Source: Capitella teleta
Taxonomy: Eukaryota; Annelida; Polychaeta; Capitellidae
NCBI GenBank assembly: GCA_000328365.1
Contig: KB292835.1
Span: 169,980 to 233,979, forward strand
Reading direction: 5' to 3'
DNA length: 64,000 bases
Both the position numbers and the translations under genes were made by a program. The notes under the pieces were generated by a model. It saw only the letters and a program-made list of their open reading frames with translations, was not told where the DNA came from and did no database searches. Below are positions 57,462 through 64,000 of the stretch, one piece after another. Positions within the stretch are counted from its first letter, which is position 1, and the number at the start of each line of letters is the position of its first letter.

Positions 57462-60185
57462 ATGGCCAGAGAACTTGTCCTTGTCCTCCTCTGCTTCCAC
57501 CTGTACTCAGTGAGGACGCAATCCTCCCAGTTGTACTACGAGATAAACGAGGAGATAGGTCCAGGCTCCATCATAGGGGACATCGTGAAGGATGCCCGAC
57601 TGGCCGACAAGTACGAACACAACACGATTCCCCTGCTGCGCTTTCAGTTCCTCACTCAGCCAGCGGCCAACCTCAGCGTTGATCCCAGATCCGGGTTAAT
57701 CAGCACAAGTGGGCGCCTGGATCGTGACGTCATCTGTGCAGGGTTCTTCACCTGTATCGTTCCATTGGATATCGCCATCCACGCCAACAAAATCTTCCAG
57801 GTCGTGAAGGCGTCCGTGGAAATCCTGGATCTCAATGACAATTCTCCTAAATTTCCAGATCCCAGGATCTCTTTCCAAGTCCTGGAATCCGCGCATCCAG
57901 GGGCCACCAGCTTTCTGATCCCGGAGGCAAGGGATCCGGATAGCCCCAGCAACGCCGTGCAGAGTTATGAGCTGGTTGCTGAAGGATCGGATGCGTGGAG
58001 GTTGAATGTGGAAGAGGAGGTGGACGGCGCTAGGGAGGTCATGCTGGCACTGACTGACCATTTGGACAGAGAGACCAACGGTCACTACCACCTGCAGGTG
58101 GTTGCTTACGACGGCGGAAGCAGCCCTCGCTCCGGTTCCATCGACATCTTCATTGAAGTGGAGGACGCCAACGACAACTCACCAGTGTTCGATAGCGCAT
58201 CATACGAAGTGACCATTGATGAGAATACCCCTCGCTTGACCAACATCATCCAGCTGCGTGCGCAGGACGCCGACTGGGGGGTCAACGGCAAGGTGCAGTA
58301 CTCCCTCAGCGCAAGGTCAGCCAGTACATACGGCCACCTGTTCGGTATTCACAACAGTACTGGGCAAGTATTCGTGAAGGGTGCGGTTGATTTCGAGTCA
58401 AGTCCTTCTTACCACCTGACCATCGTGGCGAGAGACTCGGGGTCGGGGTCAGTGCCCTCTTCAGCGAGCCTCTTGATCAGCGTCCGTGATCTGAATGACC
58501 ACGCCCCGCACATCACCATGAACACACTCCTCGCCAGAGACACCAACAGGTCGTTTGTACCGGAAGACGCCCCAATTGGCCATTTCGTCGGTCACGTGAT
58601 CGTCAAAGACCCGGATTCTGGCACAAACGGCGCTTTCAACTGCTCCCTGGAGAACCGAGCGTTCCGCTTGGAGCAGACGTTCCCCGAAGAATACCACGTG
58701 TTGACAACAAAGGAGCTCGACAGGGAACAGAGGAACGAGTACCGCTTGACCATGAGGTGTGTTGACCGTGGGTCACCCCCGATGACCTCAACGAAACACA
58801 TCAGTGTGGTGGTCACGGACGTTAATGACAATGCCCCCGTGTTCAGAGAAGCATCGTACGTTGCAGAACTCTTTGAAAACAATTACCACGGAGCGTATGT
58901 GACGAGAGTAAACGCCACGGATGAAGACGAGGGCAGAAACGCTGAGATCGTCTACGGCCTGGGTCCCAATGACCTGGCATTCTTCGACATCGACGCCGTC
59001 ACCGGGGTCATCAGCGCAAGAGACTCACTGGACCGTGAACGGAGGTCCGAGTACAACCTCCGGGTGGTTGCAAGGGACAACGGCGAGCCAACCCCAAAGA
59101 CGTCGACGGTGTCTCTGCTGGTCAAGGTACTGGACGTGAACGACGAGAAGCCTCTCTTCACCTCAGCCGTGTACTCATTCGGGGTGGACGAAAACTTACC
59201 TGCGGGTCACGAAGTCGGGTTCTTGAGTGCGCATGACGCCGACAGTCCACCGTACAACCAGCACTCGATGTTCCTTCTTCCTGCCGGCAGTTTGTCGGAC
59301 GCATTCGAGATGGACGATGACACTGGAATGGTCCGCACTACGCGACCACTGGACCGTGAACAGCAGTCTGTGTATGAGCTGATCGCGGTGGCGAGGGACA
59401 TCAACTCACCGACCATCAGCAGCACAGCGACCGTGTCCATCCACGTCATGGACTTAAACGACAATCCGCCATTTTTTATCTTTCCTGCGCCTGCGAACCG
59501 CACGGTGCAGCTCTCGCATAAGGTGCCACTCGGCCATGTTGTGACCCAGATCAAAGCTCGTGACCGAGATCGAGACAGCAATGGGAAGATCATGTACCAG
59601 CTGACGCAGGGGAATACGGAAGGAGTTTTTACCGTTGACCCCAACTCAGGGGCGTTGTCAGTTAATGTCGATCTCAGAGATTTCCCAGATAACAGATCTT
59701 GGCATCTCGAGGTGTCTGCAACAGACTATGGGGACCCTCCGCTGAGCAGTACAACCCCGTTGTACATCATCCTCAATCACTCACTGTCCACTGGGGGTGG
59801 AATCTTCGCTTCGCTGTTTAGCGGGTCAAACTTTGTGATTCTGATCGCCGTCGGCTGCATCTCTGGGGCTCTGATCGTCATACTACTCGTGGTGATTGTC
59901 GTGTTGCTAAGGAAACAGCAGATGAAGCGCCGAAGGATGCAACGCTACAACTGCAGAATGCACGCGTTGCAGCGGATGACAGCCGAAGAGCTGAAAGCGG
60001 CTGAATGCAAAGACATCAAGCAAAACCAATACACCATCATCCCGAAGAAGGAACCGACCGACGTCTACAATGATGATGAGAAAGTTGACCTCTCACACGA
60101 GAAGTCGCGGCAATGGTTGGAAACACTGGAGCCCAATCGCTACGAGGTAAGCAAACGTAATGGTGACGGATGCACGCTGTCATAA
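57462..60185 (+). CDS. protocadherin, seven cadherin repeats, single large exon
   Basis: The frame encodes 907 residues: signal peptide 1-19; EC repeats ending at LDLNDNSP (122-129), EDANDNSP, RDLNDHAP, TDVNDNAP, LDVNDEKP and MDLNDNPP (663-670); a seventh membrane-proximal EC (about 680-775) lacking the DxNDN linker; and a transmembrane helix about 790-816 (LIAVGCISGALIVILLVVIV). Calcium motifs such as LDRE and ARD are present in most repeats. The protein is a homophilic cell-adhesion receptor, typically neural; seven repeats match the delta-1-like layout. The tail begins RKQQMKRRRMQRYNCR. At codon 895 (RYE) a good donor GTAAGC starts at 60147, so the main transcript probably splices in phase 0 to downstream exons, and the last 12 residues (VSKRNGDGCTLS) come from intron read-through. 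An ectodomain in one exon is typical of protocadherins. Confidence 0.95.
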   Translation: MARELVLVLLCFHLYSVRTQSSQLYYEINEEIGPGSIIGDIVKDARLADKYEHNTIPLLRFQFLTQPAANLSVDPRSGLISTSGRLDRDVICAGFFTCIVPLDIAIHANKIFQVVKASVEILDLNDNSPKFPDPRISFQVLESAHPGATSFLIPEARDPDSPSNAVQSYELVAEGSDAWRLNVEEEVDGAREVMLALTDHLDRETNGHYHLQVVAYDGGSSPRSGSIDIFIEVEDANDNSPVFDSASYEVTIDENTPRLTNIIQLRAQDADWGVNGKVQYSLSARSASTYGHLFGIHNSTGQVFVKGAVDFESSPSYHLTIVARDSGSGSVPSSASLLISVRDLNDHAPHITMNTLLARDTNRSFVPEDAPIGHFVGHVIVKDPDSGTNGAFNCSLENRAFRLEQTFPEEYHVLTTKELDREQRNEYRLTMRCVDRGSPPMTSTKHISVVVTDVNDNAPVFREASYVAELFENNYHGAYVTRVNATDEDEGRNAEIVYGLGPNDLAFFDIDAVTGVISARDSLDRERRSEYNLRVVARDNGEPTPKTSTVSLLVKVLDVNDEKPLFTSAVYSFGVDENLPAGHEVGFLSAHDADSPPYNQHSMFLLPAGSLSDAFEMDDDTGMVRTTRPLDREQQSVYELIAVARDINSPTISSTATVSIHVMDLNDNPPFFIFPAPANRTVQLSHKVPLGHVVTQIKARDRDRDSNGKIMYQLTQGNTEGVFTVDPNSGALSVNVDLRDFPDNRSWHLEVSATDYGDPPLSSTTPLYIILNHSLSTGGGIFASLFSGSNFVILIAVGCISGALIVILLVVIVVLLRKQQMKRRRMQRYNCRMHALQRMTAEELKAAECKDIKQNQYTIIPKKEPTDVYNDDEKVDLSHEKSRQWLETLEPNRYEVSKRNGDGCTLS

Positions 60186-60189
60186 CGCC

Positions 60190-62110
60190 ATCAGTGCAAT
60201 TTACCGCCGCGCCTTTGTCCCGAGTTGAGATTGAAGCGCTGGTCGTTCGCCTTGATTACCGTTTCGTATGGCCATCGGTCACTTCGATTAGAAAACGTCA
60301 GTAATTGCGTTTTCTGTCCCGAATGAGGAGGCATTCGTCCGATTTCTCAGCGAAACAATTTCTTGTAATCTGTTTAAACGGCAGCTGTAAAACCAAGATT
60401 CCCCCCTCAATGAATAGCCACAGACGTCAAACGAAAACATTCCCAGATAAAGAAAAGGATTAACTGTTAGGTTATTTTATTGCACTTTTATATCCTTAAG
60501 TACAGAGGCGCCAGTCACATGTTCAGATTATCCCAGCGCTAATGAAAGAAAGTCTCGAGAAAAATTCTATCGGCCGTAATTCGTGGCCTAAAAAGACAGC
60601 TCTCGCTGGCATTTTCTTTTGGCATTTGGGACGGAATAAAAAAAATCCTGCCTCTCATTTTTCGTCGTTAATCGCGGTGGTATTCAAAGCACCACGTAGT
60701 CTGGAGTGTGAACGAGATTTAGCGAGATGAGGCGCCCAGCTGAGTCGATATAATAGCGCTCATCTGTCGGTGCTATTTAAGCTCGTGTTTTAGCGACCAG
60801 AAAATCGTTTGTTGCACTTCCGCACTATAAACGGCTCGATCACGTGACCAATAAATGTAGCATGTAAATTAATAAAACTTTTGACGCCTGCAGCATGTTA
60901 AGATAATTTGCATCTTGACCACATGCCAAAATCTGGCAACTGGTGTTTTTCGTCTGTTCACACCGTTGGCAGGTTCTATGGCTGAAGGTGAAATTAGCAT
61001 TGTACTGCATTTCAAAGGAATTCGGGTCAGCAGTCCTCGGCAAGTGTGGTGTTAAATGACTGAAAGATGCTACAGAGAGAGTAAGGTCAAACTAGCTGTG
61101 ACCTCTCTTTTTTATTAACTCTTTTATATGCGGGCGTGATATTCACATTTTGGTAATACGATGCTTTTAATAGGGGGCCTTTATCTATTATAGACTATAA
61201 CCAGATTTTTCTGTGTTGTCACTAAAACTCGCTCCCTTTTTTTACGATCAATTTTACCTCAGGAAATTTTATCTTAATAACATAGACGAACTTCAAAGGT
61301 TATTATTATATCTTTATGACGGGTAATCTGATACATGTCAGTCTATATATATCCCGGGATACAATGTATATATTCGGCATTCATGAATCTGTGTCATTGA
61401 CTCATTCTCTACCTCGCTAGACAAAGCCACTGTTGATCACCAAATCGCAGACAACAGGAATAAAAACCCCGCTCAATACTTCCCTCCGCGTTAACCTTCC
61501 CTCCCTTCTACGATCCAGATGAGATCGTCCAATCCCCTTTGTTGAGTCCATTCCGACGACATTCTTTTACGAGATCGTCCTTTGCCGTTCTGCGGTTTAG
61601 ATTGCTTCATGGTCAGTGTGAGACCCAAGGCAGCTGTTGTCCTACCCCTTATTTCACACCAGTTTATCCCGAAGGGAAAGGCTTCCCAATTATGGAGCTT
61701 TGATCAGACCAGGTGTATGCCGCTCTGGGCAATCAAAGGAGTCTGCAGCGATGTCTTATACCTAAGAGGGAACCGCAAATCGATGTGCTTATCCTTATGA
61801 CATGAGGTTTTTCATGCATCGATAATCCTTCACCTCACCGTGTGGTCAACTAGATGTGCAGTTATAGGTTGAGTATACAGCGTGGATGGAGTTTAACTCG
61901 TTGTATACAGTAGCCTCTTGTTGGCAAATGTACGTGTGCAGTAAAGGATTAGTTGTCGTGAGATATTGACATGGTGTGTCCTTTTCCCATCCATCTCTTG
62001 TTGCCGAGAGAAATTCGCTGTCTGAATGATCAATGCTTCGCTTTCTCTTGCTCTCTGAGTCCCAGCAAACTCACTTAATGCACAGATTTCTTAATGGTTT
62101 GCTTTTTAAT
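60190..62110. other. probable first intron or 3' flank of the protocadherin gene
   Basis: No strongly supported exon. A frame after CTTCATGGTCAG at 61617 reads in phase 0 as CETQGSCCPTPYFTPVYPEG then KGFPIMEL and stops; in another frame the same DNA is open for about 70 codons. Neither can be preferred. Confidence 0.35.
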
Positions 62111-62115
62111 TACAG

Positions 62116-62250
62116 GGCGGTTGCGTTCATGACGTAACAAGGCCATTAACATCGTCAAAGGACTTGTGTTCTTGGGCCTCTGACACACATTGCATATTGC
62201 GTATTCGTTGTATTACCGTAATAATGGACATCCCGATGGCACGCGTGTGA
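62116..62250 (+). CDS. candidate terminal exon of the protocadherin gene
   Basis: A strong acceptor (GGTTTGCTTTTTAATTACAG) is followed in phase 0, the phase left by the protocadherin exon, by 44 codons, GGCVHDVTRPLTSSKDLCSW then ASDTHCILRIRC... and a stop. Distance (about 2 kb), strand, phase and acceptor all fit a cytoplasmic-tail exon. The residues show no conserved protocadherin tail motif, and the spacing could be coincidence. Confidence 0.35.
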   Translation, partial: GGCVHDVTRPLTSSKDLCSWASDTHCILRIRCITVIMDIPMARV

Positions 62251-62254
62251 CGTA

Positions 62255-63335
62255 ATAATTATGACTGCCTTACGTAATCAGCCTTTGACGGTGCTGATGC
62301 TGGGCTCAGCCACGTGCAGCTGAAATCATACGACCGTCGCCACCTTTCTTTCTCTGCGTACACCGACTTAATGAAGCCACACGTATCTTGTACTCATTAT
62401 CTTCTGCTAAATTGTCACATGAGAGCCGAGAGGAGCTGTGCGCTAACCCAATCATGCGAGATTATAGCCGCATCTTGGCCTAAACGCCCATCCTGACGTC
62501 CTCTGGCTGAACCAAGGGGTCTTAGCCCCCGGCTGCAGCACTAGTTTGATGTCATTGATGTCACGTGGTGGCCTTAGGCCCCATCAGCGTTTAGTTTGAT
62601 GTTAAGAGGGGCATGCTGCATGTTTTTCGCCTAAAAGAAACCAAAAAAGCAAGAAACCTCCGCCAAAGTGCCTGGGTTTTTTTTTCTCATCCCTGGCGAT
62701 ATCCAGTGTGCCCTCGGCTTTACTAGAATATTTTGGCGAGAGATTTATGTCTGAAATGACCAATCAATGAGATATTATGATGCTAATCAAGGTTATTAGC
62801 ATAATTACCTTACGCAATCAGTTATTATCATACATAGCATGATATATTCCACATCGCACTGAATGGCCATGCATTGATTGATTCGTGTTTTCATGCGCAA
62901 TTGCTGATAACATTTTATCAAAACTAGCTCTCGTGTGATATGCCGATACCACTCGATATTCCGAAATCGGACACGCGTGTCCCATGCAATATCTATGAAG
63001 GATCAAGGGTCTCCTCTTTGTCCCTTGTTATGTTTATGGGATCCTTAAACAACAATGCTGCATCGATTTCCGCTCAGATTTGTTACCTGTGTCATGTAGG
63101 TAAATGGCGATGTCATGAGCTCATATCTACCTTTGACCTTTTAAGCTGAGAGAAACATGCCCTTCTCCTACTTGTCGCTCTGTCCATAGGTTGAGAGGGG
63201 GGGCACAGATTGTTGCAGCACCTATTGTCGCTTGATGCCGAATGCTACTTTACAGTTTATGAGTTACGCAGACACAAAAACATAACTTGTGCAGCCATTC
63301 GATTGGAAACCCAATATGCAATCACAGTTAGCATT
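62255..63335. other. no supported exon
   Basis: A 69-codon frame at 62940 with a CYLCHV segment and a possible donor (GTAG|GTAAAT) was considered, but it has no clear acceptor. Confidence 0.35.
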
Positions 63336-63339
63336 GCAG

Positions 63340-63507
63340 GGTTGTGTAGACACCTGGAGTTGGCAACAGGGTAGATCTTGTGATGTCTACGGCCCTCTGG
63401 GGGCACGTTGCATGTGCTCAATCACATTATCCAACGGAGCGAATCTCGACACCAATCTGAGAGGGCATTGTCCGAACACAACCCACCGCACTGTCTGTCC
63501 CACGTGA
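63340..63507 (+). CDS. candidate cysteine-rich terminal exon
   Basis: After AGTTAGCATTGCAG the frame, entered in phase 0, reads GCVDTWSWQQGRSCDVYG, PLGARCMCSITLSNG, ANLDTNLRGHCPNTTHRTVC and PT before a stop. Six cysteines (C-x11-C-x9-C-x-C-x16-C-x8-C) in 55 residues look like an extracellular disulfide-bonded module, so a protocadherin tail is unlikely despite matching phase. No leader exon with the right phase was found upstream. The acceptor is only fair. No family recognised. Confidence 0.4.
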   Translation, partial: GCVDTWSWQQGRSCDVYGPLGARCMCSITLSNGANLDTNLRGHCPNTTHRTVCPT

Positions 63508-63509
63508 CC

Positions 63510-64000
63510 AAATATGCGGAGATCGAGGTGGGACAGAGGGGGTGGTGGAGTGGGTGCGCGATTCCTTCGTGTAGAAGGGGTGGGGTATACAAAGGGTAAC
63601 TCACCATTTGCGGGAGGTATGTATACCAAAAGGAGATAAGTGATTGCATTGATGTATGTCTGCCCTTTCGAGGGTTTTTTAACAATGGAGATAAAAAGAG
63701 GTTTACATTGTGACATGGCAAAGAAATAGCTGCTATAACAGATAATGAAATTTGCTATTTCAGACATGACAAACCTTCCTCCTTCCCTCTCACCGACAAA
63801 AAAAAAGGGAAAACCGCATCATATTTTTCTTTACGCCATCGCAAAATAAATTAACGCAGACATTTATATCAATCTGTGCGAGAGTCCTTTTCTATTGGCG
63901 CGTCTCGTTGTCGAACCCTAACCGAATCAGATGAAGAAATTGTCAGCGAATAAGCTAGTGTAGTAGATTAATGCTGATCAGCTTAGGCTTTGTCCCTTCA
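63510..64000. other. right edge, no gene recognised
   Basis: A minus-strand frame (63387-63767) ends one possible exon at a GTGAGT-type donor near 63598, but its start is not signal-like and no acceptor is visible. Confidence 0.35.

Noticed and set aside
57656-59644. Several minus-strand frames under the protocadherin exon
   Set aside because: Shadows of the strongly coding plus strand.
61582-61800. Frame containing GKASQLWSFDQTRC and later CSDV, reminiscent of a ricin-type beta-trefoil
   Set aside because: Only one loose QxW-like motif, no acceptor in the right phase, and a competing frame in the same DNA.

Overview
This is a gene-sparse stretch of animal nuclear DNA. Introns are spliceosomal GT-AG, coding exons are short and widely spaced, and there are TATA-type promoters, tRNA-derived SINE heads, short terminal-inverted-repeat transposons and long (ATT)n arrays. 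A single-exon protocadherin with seven cadherin repeats and a secreted discoidin (F5/8 type C) protein point to a bilaterian, most likely a marine invertebrate (amphioxus, or a lophotrochozoan such as a brachiopod, mollusc or annelid). The sequence alone does not settle which.

Layout. 1-1120: the 5' end of a minus-strand gene leaving the left edge (TATA box, untranslated exon, signal-peptide exon, weak candidate for the next exon). 4389-5063: a 675-bp inverted-repeat transposon flanked by TTAA. 8636-9096: an unrecognised basic minus-strand reading frame. 10140-11112: a 15-bp minisatellite, then three diverged copies of a roughly 125-bp module. 12133-12216: a tRNA-like structure. 13766-16498: a complete five-exon gene for a 324-residue secreted discoidin-domain protein. 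17069-17210: a SINE. 17532-17619: a minus-strand signal-peptide exon. 19757-20091: a hairpin, a TATA box and a small open frame. 27977-28653: a plus-strand signal-peptide exon and a candidate terminal exon. 39252-39504: two exons encoding the cysteine-bearing C-terminus of a small secreted peptide. 42536-44388: a phase-matched exon pair for a second small secreted cysteine-rich peptide. 46916-47396: a 50-base assembly gap followed by a structured (ATT)n array. 50311-51592: a 1,282-bp hAT-like element with a perfect 8-bp target duplication. 53212-54038: another (ATT)n array and one orphan exon. 55340-55645: SINE-type pol III promoter remnants. 57225-60185: TATA promoter and the large protocadherin exon, with candidate downstream exons at 62116 and 63340.

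What the genes do together. Most recognisable coding material is for secreted or cell-surface proteins: discoidin protein, protocadherin, several signal-peptide exons and short cysteine-rich termini. The four clearest signal-peptide exons (653-, 13766+, 17619-, 27977+) all end in a phase-1 splice donor, the usual architecture for extracellular proteins. Whether the small secreted genes form one family cannot be decided here, because several have only one or two visible exons. Everything else is introns, intergenic DNA, repeats and possible regulatory motifs. Exon calls rest on reading splice sites and frames by eye; none is backed by transcripts or database searches.
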